Shown: one piece after another, positions 27,211 through 34,266 of the stretch
Position numbering within the stretch: position 1 is the first letter of the stretch
Layout: the number at the start of each line of letters is the position of its first letter
Source: an uncultured Pedobacter sp.
Lineage (GTDB): Bacteria > Bacteroidota > Bacteroidia > Sphingobacteriales > Sphingobacteriaceae
NCBI RefSeq assembly: GCF_946479715.1
Contig: NZ_CAMLHF010000024.1
Span: 1 to 38,411, forward strand
Direction of reading: 5' to 3'
DNA: 38,411 nt
Position numbers and translations under genes: made by a program
Notes under the pieces: generated by a model
What the model saw: only the letters and a program-made list of their open reading frames with translations
Told to the model about the DNA's origin: nothing
Databases searched by the model: none

Positions 27211-28182
27211 ATGGAACAGATCACAAAAATAAACCTCGGCAAAAATGGTCCACTGGTGTCTAAACTCGGATTAGGCTGTATGCGCATGTCCTCAGTTTGG
27301 GGAGGCCCGGTAAATGATGAGAAGGAAAGCATCGCTACTATTCAGGAGGCATTAGATAAAGGAATCAATTTTTTAAATACAGGAGACTTTTATGGAAGCG
27401 GACACAACGAGCTGCTGGTTGGAAAGGCCATCAAAAACAGAAAGGATGATGCGTTCATCAGTGTAAAGTTTGGTGCGATCTTTTACAATGGTCAGTGGAT
27501 TGGCTTGGACCTGCGTCCAATAGCCATCAAGAATTTTATCAATTATTCTTTGGTACGTTTGGGTATCGACACGATTGATCTTTATCAGCCATGCAGAATT
27601 GACGCTAGTGTACCAATTGAAGACATCATAGGGACTGTCGCTGACCTAATCAAGGAAGGAAAGGTGCGCCATCTTGGTGTTTCTGAAATTACCTCAACGC
27701 AATTGCGTGAGGCCAATAACATATACCCTGTAACTGCATTGGAAATTGGGTATTCCCTGGCCGATCGACAGATAGAAAGCGACCTGCTTCCTACAGCCAA
27801 AGAACTAGGCATTGGTGTAGTTGCGTTTGCCAACACCGCTGAAGGCTTGCTTACCGGGGAGATGACCGCACCACTTCCAGCTAATGACCACCACAACCAC
27901 TTCACACGTTTTCAAGGAGAGAATCTCATTAAAAATCTGGAAAAAGTTGAAGTATTAAAGCAAATCGCAAAAGAAAAAGGATACACCCCTACACAACTGG
28001 CAATCGCTTGGGTCAACAATCAGGGCGAACACATTATGCCATTGGTAAGTATGAGCCGTAGATCAAGACTGCCGGAGAATATGCAAGCAATGGAGATAAT
28101 TTTTAGTCCCAAAGAGATTAACGCTCTTAACGCACAATTTTCGCCAGGAGCGATCCTTGGTGGTACCTACCTGCAACGATAA
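27211..28182 (+). CDS. Aldo/keto reductase with altered active site
   Basis: A 323-residue TIM-barrel reductase of the AKR superfamily, which reduces carbonyls with NADPH. The start is the ATG at 27211 (MEQITKINLG); an upstream TTG at 27139 would add unconserved residues. Motifs: LVSKLGLGCMRMS at the start, FLNTGDFYG at 54-62, VKFG with Lys86, then IDLYQPCRID and VRHLGVSEI. In classical AKRs the tetrad is Asp-Tyr-Lys-His. Here Tyr61 and Lys86 remain, but the Asp position in the DTxxxYG motif is Asn56 and the His position is in Gln-Pro-Cys128. I recall a subfamily naturally lacking that His. An AraC-type regulator follows 44 nt downstream and may control it. Confidence 0.87.
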   Translation: MEQITKINLGKNGPLVSKLGLGCMRMSSVWGGPVNDEKESIATIQEALDKGINFLNTGDFYGSGHNELLVGKAIKNRKDDAFISVKFGAIFYNGQWIGLDLRPIAIKNFINYSLVRLGIDTIDLYQPCRIDASVPIEDIIGTVADLIKEGKVRHLGVSEITSTQLREANNIYPVTALEIGYSLADRQIESDLLPTAKELGIGVVAFANTAEGLLTGEMTAPLPANDHHNHFTRFQGENLIKNLEKVEVLKQIAKEKGYTPTQLAIAWVNNQGEHIMPLVSMSRRSRLPENMQAMEIIFSPKEINALNAQFSPGAILGGTYLQR

Positions 28183-28214
28183 TGGGCGGGGCTATAAAGC
28201 CTCACCTATTTTAA

Positions 28215-28222
28215 TATCTTTA
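28215..28222 (+). promoter_or_regulatory. -7-like element 4 nt before the AraC regulator
   Basis: TATCTTTA, one mismatch to TAnnTTTG, followed by CATC and the ATG at 28227. The arrangement repeats that of the kinase gene almost base for base (CTTTACATCATG). Confidence 0.4.
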
Positions 28223-28226
28223 CATC

Positions 28227-29045
28227 ATGACCAATCCAACTGAAATAATTCCTGGAGTGATCTTTTATTCTTATTTCTCGGCTCAGAGAAAAGAGAAAGT
28301 AGGATTTTTTGAGCACAGTACATTAGTGTTACAGGTTTCGGGGCAGTTTTCCATGGAGACCGCCAGCCAAAAGGTTTCCATGAAAGGCGGCCAGATGCTG
28401 CTGATACGGAAAAATCAATTGGGAGAAATTACCAAAACACCGCTGGACGGTCAGGATTATCAAACGATTATCATTTGCCTAAAGGAAGACTTGCTCCGGC
28501 AGGTTGCCCTGGAGAAGCAAATAGATACCGGACACAAATATACTGGTCCGTCCAATATTCTTATTCCAAAAAACGATTTCCTACATGGCTTTTTTCAATC
28601 CATAATACCCTATGTACGTCATTCGGAAGAAAAGATCACCAGGGATATGGGAATGTTCAAGGTGAGAGAAGCAGTTCAGTTGCTACTGCATACACTTCCT
28701 GAACTCAAGGATTTTCTATTCGATTTCTCGGAGCCGTACAAGATGGATCTGGAAAAATTCATGCTTAGCAACTTTCATTTCAATATTCCTGTTGAAAAAT
28801 TTGCACAATTAACCGGAAGAAGCCTTGCTGGCTTCAAGCGTGATTTTCAAAAAGCATTCAATATGTCGCCCCGACACTGGTTACAGGAAAAGCGGTTGAC
28901 GGAGGCCCGACATCTTATCGAGAATAAGCAAAGAAAACCATCTTCGATCTACCTCGAACTTGGATTTGAAAGCCTTTCTCATTTCTCTCATTCCTTTAAA
29001 AAAAGATTCGGCAAGGCCCCTACTGAGGTGATTAGCACTTTCTAA
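28227..29045 (+). CDS. AraC-family transcriptional regulator
   Basis: A 272-residue regulator. The N-terminal half is a cupin-like sensor domain (VSGQFSMETASQKVSMKGGQMLLIRKNQLGE). The C-terminal (about 170-270) holds the double helix-turn-helix: MLSNFHFNIPVEKFAQLTGRSLAGFKRDFQKAF, then SPRHWLQEKRLTEARHLI and the second helix pair ending LGFESLSHFSHSFKKRFGKAPTEV, the AraC signature. The effector is unknown. It follows the aldo/keto reductase on the same strand with its own -7-like element, a pairing common in Bacteroidota. Confidence 0.92.
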   Translation: MTNPTEIIPGVIFYSYFSAQRKEKVGFFEHSTLVLQVSGQFSMETASQKVSMKGGQMLLIRKNQLGEITKTPLDGQDYQTIIICLKEDLLRQVALEKQIDTGHKYTGPSNILIPKNDFLHGFFQSIIPYVRHSEEKITRDMGMFKVREAVQLLLHTLPELKDFLFDFSEPYKMDLEKFMLSNFHFNIPVEKFAQLTGRSLAGFKRDFQKAFNMSPRHWLQEKRLTEARHLIENKQRKPSSIYLELGFESLSHFSHSFKKRFGKAPTEVISTF

Positions 29046-29064
29046 AGCATCATAGTTGATAAAC

Positions 29065-29898
29065 TTAAAGTTTGAGCTTCAATAGATAGATATCTGACTC
29101 CAATTGATCGTTATCGTTATCTTCACACAAGAGGAATGATAGTTCGTTCTCCGAGTCATACTGTAAAGTAAGCCCCTCAAATTTATGTCGGTTCGAGATT
29201 TCTTCTGTGAATACTAATTCCATTGTTTTGGTGTCAATACAGCCTATCATGCTTCCTGAAATTTCACCATCATTGTAGGTAGAATTCGTATTTTCAGCTG
29301 TCGCTAAAAAGTACAGTTTATCCCCCACATTAATGGCATCGGTAAAACCAGCCCGGATTCCTTTAATTGCAGGGAGACTTAATTCCGAAAATGTAATCTT
29401 AGCATTCCCATCTAAATCCTTTCCATGAATAGTAAAAACAATATTTCGTCCAGAGTTTCCATTGCCCCGATTAAAGAAATACCAGGCATCTCCTGTGTAA
29501 ACCACCCCTTCTATATTAAAATTTTTTGCGGTCAATCCTGCTAATACCTGCATGCTTTTGTATAAAGTAGATAGATCAAGAACAGAAGTCTTTTCCTTAG
29601 TAGCTGAATTAAGTTGAACCATTTTTGTTCGGTTTGCTCTCGATCCGGATCCAAAAAGATAAAATGAATCTCCATAAGATGCGAGTGCCTCAAAATCTGG
29701 TTTAATCTCCTTTTTTATGTTTTCAGCCGGGTACTCGCTTAATGCATAACGCTTTAATGTGGATGATTTGAGTTCATATTCATAGAAATAAGAACTATTG
29801 TCTCCAATGACATAAAGCGAATTGTTCTTTAAAAATAAACCAGATGCAGAACCTATTCCAATAATATGAAATAACAATTCAATTGTAAACCTATTCAT
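29065..29898 (-). CDS. Predicted beta-propeller-like protein (DUF6929-like)
   Basis: A 277-residue protein of mostly beta character with recurring strand pairs such as SLYVIGDNSSYFYEY, SFYLFGSGSRANRTK, KLYFLATAENTNSTYNDG and the terminal EGLTLQYDSENELSFLLCEDNDND, which suggest a propeller. There is no clear signal peptide. Acidic Asp/Asn runs could bind calcium. It resembles the DUF6929 family of Bacteroidota as I remember it; function unknown. A perfect -7 element lies 33 nt upstream. Confidence 0.65.
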   Translation of the reverse strand: MNRFTIELLFHIIGIGSASGLFLKNNSLYVIGDNSSYFYEYELKSSTLKRYALSEYPAENIKKEIKPDFEALASYGDSFYLFGSGSRANRTKMVQLNSATKEKTSVLDLSTLYKSMQVLAGLTAKNFNIEGVVYTGDAWYFFNRGNGNSGRNIVFTIHGKDLDGNAKITFSELSLPAIKGIRAGFTDAINVGDKLYFLATAENTNSTYNDGEISGSMIGCIDTKTMELVFTEEISNRHKFEGLTLQYDSENELSFLLCEDNDNDQLESDIYLLKLKL

Positions 29899-29931
29899 TT
29901 ATCGTTATCCAAGAGAGCTAATTTAGCTTAC

Positions 29932-29939
29932 CAAATATA
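29932..29939 (-). promoter_or_regulatory. -7 element of the propeller-like gene
   Basis: Minus strand TATATTTG, a perfect TAnnTTTG, 33 nt before the ATG at 29898. Confidence 0.5.
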
Positions 29940-30014
29940 GTCTCATTCAAAATAATAATTATTTTAATTATACTAAATTATCCTTAAATTAGGTAATGAT
30001 GACAAGAATTTATC

Positions 30015-30800
30015 ATGTCAAAAATAAATTACAATCCAGCGCTCAGGGCGCAGTATCAGTATCTTTTTGATGCCTGCATTATTAAGTCAGAGAAATATGT
30101 CACTGTAGATGCAGTGGTAAATAAGATTCTGGCAGGTAAGAGCCGTTATGAGACAGTGGGATTCCCATTAAGTATACCGTGGTATTTCATTGGCATTGTA
30201 CATTATATGGAAGGCAACTGTAATTTTAAAACCCATCTTCATAACGGTGATCCATTAACAGCCAAAACTATTCATGTTCCAGCAGGCAGGCCTGTTGGTG
30301 GCTCAGCGCCTTATACATGGGAATTTAGTGCGCAGGATGCCCTTAAACTTAAAAAGCTGGAACAATGGCCTGATTGGGATATTCCAGGGATCCTTTATAA
30401 GCTGGAACAATATAATGGGTTTGGTTACAGAAATTTAAAGGAGCCTATTTCTAGTCCATATCTGTGGAGTTTCAGTAATCACTATAGTAAAGGGAAATAT
30501 GTAGCAGATGGACATTATGATCCTAATGCGGTCTCTGCCCAATGCGGTTCGGCAGTTATTTTAAGACGCTTCACTGAAAAACAGTTGATTGATGGCGGTA
30601 TTGATAGGGTCAGTCTAACTAGGCAATTAGCGCAAGAAGTAAGTTTTTCGCCATTAAAATATGCTGCCAAAGCAGAACAGTTACAGCGCTGGCTGGTGAA
30701 ATTAGGTGCTATTATAAAAATTGATGGTAAAGCAGGCCGTTTCACGAGCGACGCTTACAAAAATATAACAGGTGAATATCTTTCAGGGGATCCAAGATGA
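30015..30800 (+). CDS. Lysozyme-like protein with C-terminal peptidoglycan-binding domain
   Basis: A 261-residue protein in two parts. Residues about 1-200 match a family of lysozyme-like proteins: WYFIGIVHYMEGNCNFKTHLHNGD (56-79, candidate catalytic Glu66), HVPAGRPVGGSAPYTWEFSA, IPGILYKLEQYNGFGYR, SPYLWSFSNHY and ADGHYDPNAVSAQCG. Residues about 217-255 resemble a PG_binding_1 domain (LQRWLVKLGAIIKIDGKAGRFTSDAY). It probably cleaves or binds peptidoglycan. Notably there is no signal peptide, so export, a lysis device or a contractile/needle system would be needed to reach the wall. No phage genes are adjacent. A 9-pair hairpin follows. Confidence 0.75.
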   Translation: MSKINYNPALRAQYQYLFDACIIKSEKYVTVDAVVNKILAGKSRYETVGFPLSIPWYFIGIVHYMEGNCNFKTHLHNGDPLTAKTIHVPAGRPVGGSAPYTWEFSAQDALKLKKLEQWPDWDIPGILYKLEQYNGFGYRNLKEPISSPYLWSFSNHYSKGKYVADGHYDPNAVSAQCGSAVILRRFTEKQLIDGGIDRVSLTRQLAQEVSFSPLKYAAKAEQLQRWLVKLGAIIKIDGKAGRFTSDAYKNITGEYLSGDPR

Positions 30801-30837
30801 TTGCTAAAATCTATAAATATTGACGATACATCTTTAA

Positions 30838-30868
30838 AGGGACAGTGCTGAAATACCAGACTGTCCCT
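30838..30868. terminator. Hairpin terminator between convergent genes
   Basis: AGGGACAGT and ACTGTCCCT form a perfect nine-pair, GC-containing stem with a 13-nt loop. It lies 37 nt after the lysozyme-like gene and 28 nt after the end of the convergent secreted-protein gene, so it may serve both. Confidence 0.6.
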
Positions 30869-30896
30869 CAATAGTGATTCTAGTTTGGCTATATAG

Positions 30897-31274
30897 CTAG
30901 TTAACGATAACGCTGAGGCTGTAGTCAATTACAACATTCTCAAAATAAGCTAAAGTGCTGCCATATTTAGAAGCCGAGCCGCAATAGAAGTTATAATTGT
31001 AGGTATGATAAGGTGTATCGTACGGAGCGGCAACCTCTACCCTTACATTATAAGTTCCCTGAGGTACATATAAACTCGTGTAACTATGCGGGCTGGCGGT
31101 TGCAGAGCTATAATAGCCCGAAGAATTACTAACCGTTACCGTTGCATTGTAATAAGTGCCATTTCCAAAGGACACGGTAACGTCAGAGAATGGTACTTTG
31201 ACTGTCTTGTTGGTCCATGAGCCACATAAAATAATTGTGCAAAAAATCAGGGATAATTGAATTGCTTTTTTCAT
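30897..31274 (-). CDS. Small secreted protein of unknown family
   Basis: A 125-residue protein with an N-terminal signal sequence (hydrophobic about 6-18, with Cys17 that could be a lipobox). The mature part is rich in Ser, Thr and Tyr (NGTYYNATVTVSNSSGYYSS, then VPQGTYNVRVEVAAPYDTPYHTYNY), suggesting a beta-sandwich like small adhesive or surface proteins. I do not recognise a family. About 290 nt of sequence upstream shows no -7 consensus near the start. Confidence 0.6.
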   Translation of the reverse strand: MKKAIQLSLIFCTIILCGSWTNKTVKVPFSDVTVSFGNGTYYNATVTVSNSSGYYSSATASPHSYTSLYVPQGTYNVRVEVAAPYDTPYHTYNYNFYCGSASKYGSTLAYFENVVIDYSLSVIVN

Positions 31275-31484
31275 AATGGTTTAAAATTTAAGGGTTAATT
31301 ATTATTATAAAAGATCTTTATAAAATCGTTCTGGTATTACAAGTTAATTTTTATTGAGGTAAAATCCCTGTAACATGTTGTCTGATTATGACTATATTGT
31401 ATCATTTAAACCCTTTATTTAAAACCATGATTAAACCATTTGTATAGCCTGATATGAGGAACAAACATTCCGTCAAATTTTACA

Positions 31485-31565
31485 GCTGTCAGTGGATTAC
31501 CTGGACGCGCGGGACACACCGAGTGGTATCCCGCCGCTTACCCCAGGCACCGAGAGCTACACAGC
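31485..31565. other. GC-rich island with nested inverted repeats (possible structured RNA)
   Basis: About 80 bases are clearly GC-richer than their surroundings and can fold as nested stems: GCTGT/ACAGC (31485/31561), CCTGG/CCAGG (31500/31543), GCGGGA/TCCCGC (31509/31529) and an inner ACC/GGT. CACCGAG occurs twice (31517 and 31548). It starts 4 nt beyond the stop codon of the Hcp-like gene, so it may be that gene's 3' structure or an RNA gene. A plus-strand frame reading YLDARDTPSGIPPLTPGTE could alternatively be a gene remnant. The rest of this 294-base intergenic space is AT-rich with nothing recognised. Confidence 0.4.
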
Positions 31566-31568
31566 ATC

Positions 31569-32045
31569 TTATTTATTTTTTTGTTCGGTATAAATTGCTA
31601 CCCCATCAATAATGAGGACTCTAACATACAGAGACATTTGAACGTACGAAGTCCTGTCGCTGGCCATAAAGCTCTCAGTAACATTCCCGCTCGTGCCCCC
31701 CTTAAAGGCTATTATTCTGGGTGGCTTTCCAATCTCAGTGGCTTCCATACTTATCGATCCGTCTGCCTCTTTAATTTCCCCAGCAATCCATTTTAAAAGA
31801 AATGGATCCATATCCTGTTTAAAATCGATGCTAACAGCACAAGTACCTGGATCTTTGGCTAAATCTGTCTCCTGTGATTTTGTGAAGGAATACACTACAT
31901 TATTCAACAGATAGGTCTGAGATGTTTTGGTTTCAGGATCGGTCAGCTTTAATTTAATCACCCTTTCTGTTTGCTGACCAAAGGCGTTAAGGTTAAATGC
32001 CAGGCATACCAGCATTAATAATCCGAATACTTTTATGTTTTTCAT
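31569..32045 (-). CDS. Secreted Hcp/TssD-like protein
   Basis: A 158-residue protein with a Sec signal peptide ending AFGQ (24). The mature part follows the pattern I recall for Bacteroidota Hcp (TssD, the type VI secretion tube): VVYSFTKSQETD (50-61), a strand VSIDFK, then DPFLLKWIAGEIKEADGSISM (80-100), RIIAFKGGTSGNVTESF and a final YVQMSLYVRVLIIDG strand. A signal peptide is unexpected for a tube subunit, so this may be an envelope relative of the fold rather than a secretion component. No other type VI genes are in the window. It is driven by a textbook promoter joined to one copy of the 69-bp element that flanks the neighbouring regulator. Confidence 0.5.
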   Translation of the reverse strand: MKNIKVFGLLMLVCLAFNLNAFGQQTERVIKLKLTDPETKTSQTYLLNNVVYSFTKSQETDLAKDPGTCAVSIDFKQDMDPFLLKWIAGEIKEADGSISMEATEIGKPPRIIAFKGGTSGNVTESFMASDRTSYVQMSLYVRVLIIDGVAIYTEQKNK

Positions 32046-32065
32046 TGGTAGATATTTACTTAATA

Positions 32066-32096
32066 CAAAAGTATTTCTCTATCTAGCCTGAACCAA
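32066..32096 (-). promoter_or_regulatory. Complete promoter of the Hcp-like gene
   Basis: Minus strand: -33 TTG at 32096-32094, a 20-nt spacer, and -7 TACTTTTG at 32073-32066, 20 nt before the ATG. This is the full Bacteroidota consensus, and its geometry is identical to that of the promoter at 34203. Confidence 0.75.
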
Positions 32097-32155
32097 GAAT
32101 TTGGAGACTACATACAGACTACTACATCCAATAGCAGCGTCTACAATACATCTAC
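32087..32155 (-). repeat. 69-bp upstream element, left copy (inverted)
   Basis: Read on the minus strand, this matches the segment 34144-34212 at about 58 of 69 positions without gaps, by hand count. Shared blocks include ATTGTAGACGCTGCTA and ATTCTTGGTTCAGG; the latter carries the promoter's -33 TTG. GTAGWC boxes occur at element positions 12, 34 and 45, with GTAG also at 1 and 31. It points away from the regulator gene. Confidence 0.85.
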
Positions 32156-32197
32156 AAAAACTAATACCCCTCCATTATAATACAAGTGTTCCATCTA

Positions 32198-34060
32198 TTA
32201 TTCCTGAGACCGGATAAAATTGTCGAGATTATCTTCTTTATCAAGGCCAAACTTTTGCTTGATTCTGTAACGTGCCATACGGATACTTTTGGGTTCGATC
32301 CCCAGCCTTATAGACACCTCTTTATTTGATAAACCCATCAGGATATAAGCACAATACTTCAAATCAAGACGGGTAAGTGTTTGATTAGCTTTCTTCTGAA
32401 GCCTTTCAAAAAAAATCGGATTACTTTCAAAAAAATCAGTTTTGAGCTCCTCAAAATCTTTGTCTATCCTTTTCTGCTGATGTATAATTCGTTTAATCTG
32501 CTCCTCCAGTGTAAGGTGGCTATCAGTGTTTACCTTTCCCGACAATAATTCCAGCAATTCATTTTTTTGTTCCATCTGAAGGTTACCTGCCAATAACTCT
32601 TTCTGCAAACGTTCCTGGCGTTCCTTAAGTAAAACCTGTTCTGTCTGGAGTTGCATGGCTTCTGCCTCCTTCAGTAGCGCCCGCAATTCTGCAGCTCCTT
32701 TTTCTTTGTCGATGAGTTCCTGTTTTCTGACTGATGCTTTCAGTTTATAATTGTATGACCTCAATAAAAAGAGCAATGCAGTTATTCCTGTTAATGCCAA
32801 CAGGATATAAAAAATATTCCGTTTTTTGTTAAAGGCAGCTTCTTGCTGTAAGTACGCAATTTTCTGTTCCTTTTTTTCAGATTGATATTGTGCTTCCACT
32901 CTTTGGATGCTATTGATCTTCTCTTCGTCAAAAGCCTCTTTATTAAACTTAATATACTCTTTTAAATATTTCAGTGCCGCTTCCTGATCTTCTCTCTTTT
33001 CAGCGATATGAGAAAGACCCAGGAACATTCTGGCCTTGGTTAGTGGCATTTTTATAACACCACCCGCTACTGCGCTCAGTCCTGTTAGCAACATCTTTTC
33101 GGCTTCATTATAATTTCCATCGCGTAAGGCATATTCACTCTTTAAGCCATAGCAGTTTACCAGAACTTCCTGCAAATTGGTGTTTGTTGCAATCCGAATT
33201 GCGATATCAGTATATTTGTCAGCACTGTCTCTATAAGTATTAGGAAAATACTGGAAATAAATGTTGCCCGTATTTAGTGCAATCGCTGCAGTATTGCTAC
33301 GGATAAGCAATCTGCCACTTTGTTTTTCAGCCAGTAATAGAGATTTCTTATAAATGTTTAACGCCGAGTCTAATAAACTTCGTTTGCTCGTGTCCAGCTT
33401 AAAACGATCAAAGTAGGTTTGTCCAATGGTAAAATATGCTGTGTTTAATGCATCTACCTGTTTACTTTTTAGCGCGGTTCCATAACATAGATCAGCATAT
33501 TTTCTTTGTTTGGCCGGGTCATTTCCATATCCATAAAAGCTCGCCAGGTAGTGATAAATAGTACTTTCATATTCATAGGCCTCCTGCCCTTTAAAAAAAT
33601 CAAGTGCTTTCAGGAATTTTGTTATCGCTTTATCATTTTCATCATTTATAAGATCTAACCAGCCATTTCTAAGCCATACAAAGCCTAAGGTTTTCAGATC
33701 TTTAGTCTTTCCGGCATAATACAAGGCACTATCGCGACTTTCGTAAGCGTGTTTCAGGTCTTTTTTCCAGACATAAAGATGGATCAATGTAGCAAAAGCC
33801 ATTGCCTTGCCTCTGCCATCTTTCATTTTAGCACCTATTTGAAGGGCTTCATTAGCAAGTTTAAATGACAGTGGCAGGTCTTTTTCAAAATTAGCCTTTG
33901 CCAGTTTACAGTATGTATTTACACGCTCGGGTTCTGAAAGACTACTTTGTGCCAGTAAGTGATCCAGCGAATCGGTATATATTTTTTGTGCCATTATATC
34001 TTTCAGAAAAACAAGACAGAAAACTGTGGTTATCAGTAATGGTTTCAGTGGTAGCTGCAT
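32198..34060 (-). CDS. Membrane-anchored TPR regulator with LuxR-type HTH
   Basis: A 620-residue one-component transmembrane regulator. The ATG at 34060 is chosen because a -7 element ends 3 nt before it; an in-frame TTG at 34066 lies in that element. Order: signal peptide ending IMAQ (about 1-25); periplasmic TPR array (about 35-390); one membrane helix (about 415-434); basic/coiled-coil region (about 440-520); and LuxR-like HTH (about 562-612, LDLKYCAYILMGLSNKEVSIRLGIEPKSIRMARYRIKQKF). Related Bacteroidota proteins sense envelope signals and bind DNA from the membrane. Both neighbouring promoters carry an inverted 69-bp element with phased boxes, so these are its likely targets. Confidence 0.85.
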   Translation of the reverse strand: MQLPLKPLLITTVFCLVFLKDIMAQKIYTDSLDHLLAQSSLSEPERVNTYCKLAKANFEKDLPLSFKLANEALQIGAKMKDGRGKAMAFATLIHLYVWKKDLKHAYESRDSALYYAGKTKDLKTLGFVWLRNGWLDLINDENDKAITKFLKALDFFKGQEAYEYESTIYHYLASFYGYGNDPAKQRKYADLCYGTALKSKQVDALNTAYFTIGQTYFDRFKLDTSKRSLLDSALNIYKKSLLLAEKQSGRLLIRSNTAAIALNTGNIYFQYFPNTYRDSADKYTDIAIRIATNTNLQEVLVNCYGLKSEYALRDGNYNEAEKMLLTGLSAVAGGVIKMPLTKARMFLGLSHIAEKREDQEAALKYLKEYIKFNKEAFDEEKINSIQRVEAQYQSEKKEQKIAYLQQEAAFNKKRNIFYILLALTGITALLFLLRSYNYKLKASVRKQELIDKEKGAAELRALLKEAEAMQLQTEQVLLKERQERLQKELLAGNLQMEQKNELLELLSGKVNTDSHLTLEEQIKRIIHQQKRIDKDFEELKTDFFESNPIFFERLQKKANQTLTRLDLKYCAYILMGLSNKEVSIRLGIEPKSIRMARYRIKQKFGLDKEDNLDNFIRSQE

Positions 34061-34063
34061 ATT

Positions 34064-34071
34064 CAAAAATA
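34064..34071 (-). promoter_or_regulatory. -7 element 3 nt before the regulator start
   Basis: Minus strand TATTTTTG, a perfect TAnnTTTG, followed by AAT and the ATG at 34060. It implies a near-leaderless message. The 69-bp element of the divergent gene begins 72 nt further up, so one binding event could also affect this promoter. Confidence 0.5.
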
Positions 34072-34143
34072 TAAAAAAGAAATCCTTCTGTAAAACCGGA
34101 AATAAGTCTAAATAACTGAATTAAAATCTTTTAAACGTTTTAT

Positions 34144-34212
34144 GTAGTTGCATTGTAGACGCTGCTAATGAAGGTAGTAGTCAGAGTGTAGTCCCCGGAT
34201 TCTTGGTTCAGG
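34144..34212 (+). repeat. 69-bp upstream element, right copy
   Basis: Gapless match to the left copy (32087-32155, minus strand), about 84 percent identical. Boxes: GTAGAC at 34155, GTAGTC at 34177 and GTAGTC at 34188, plus GTAG at 34144 and 34174. The element ends with the -33 region of the promoter for the DUF4870-like gene. The 13 bases that follow, up to the -7 element, differ between copies but have the same length. Confidence 0.85.
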
Positions 34213-34233
34213 ATATACTGGGGGCTAATTTTG
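34203..34233 (+). promoter_or_regulatory. Complete promoter of the DUF4870-like gene
   Basis: -33 TTG at 34203-34205, a 20-nt spacer and -7 TAATTTTG at 34226-34233. A TTG-initiated extension of the downstream frame would begin inside this -7 element, which rules it out and fixes the ATG at 34267. Confidence 0.75.
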
Positions 34234-34266
34234 TACCAAAAGTATCTATCAATTAATTATATATCG

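Noticed and set aside
31453..31612. 52-residue plus-strand ORF (MRNKHSV...) through the GC-rich island
   Set aside because: Composition is basic and not protein-like, and it runs antisense into the Hcp-like gene; structure or remnant explains the region better.
32087..34212. Inverted repeats as an invertible (phase-variable) segment
   Set aside because: The copies differ at about 11 of 69 positions, no recombinase is nearby, and the conserved promoter geometry gives a better explanation.
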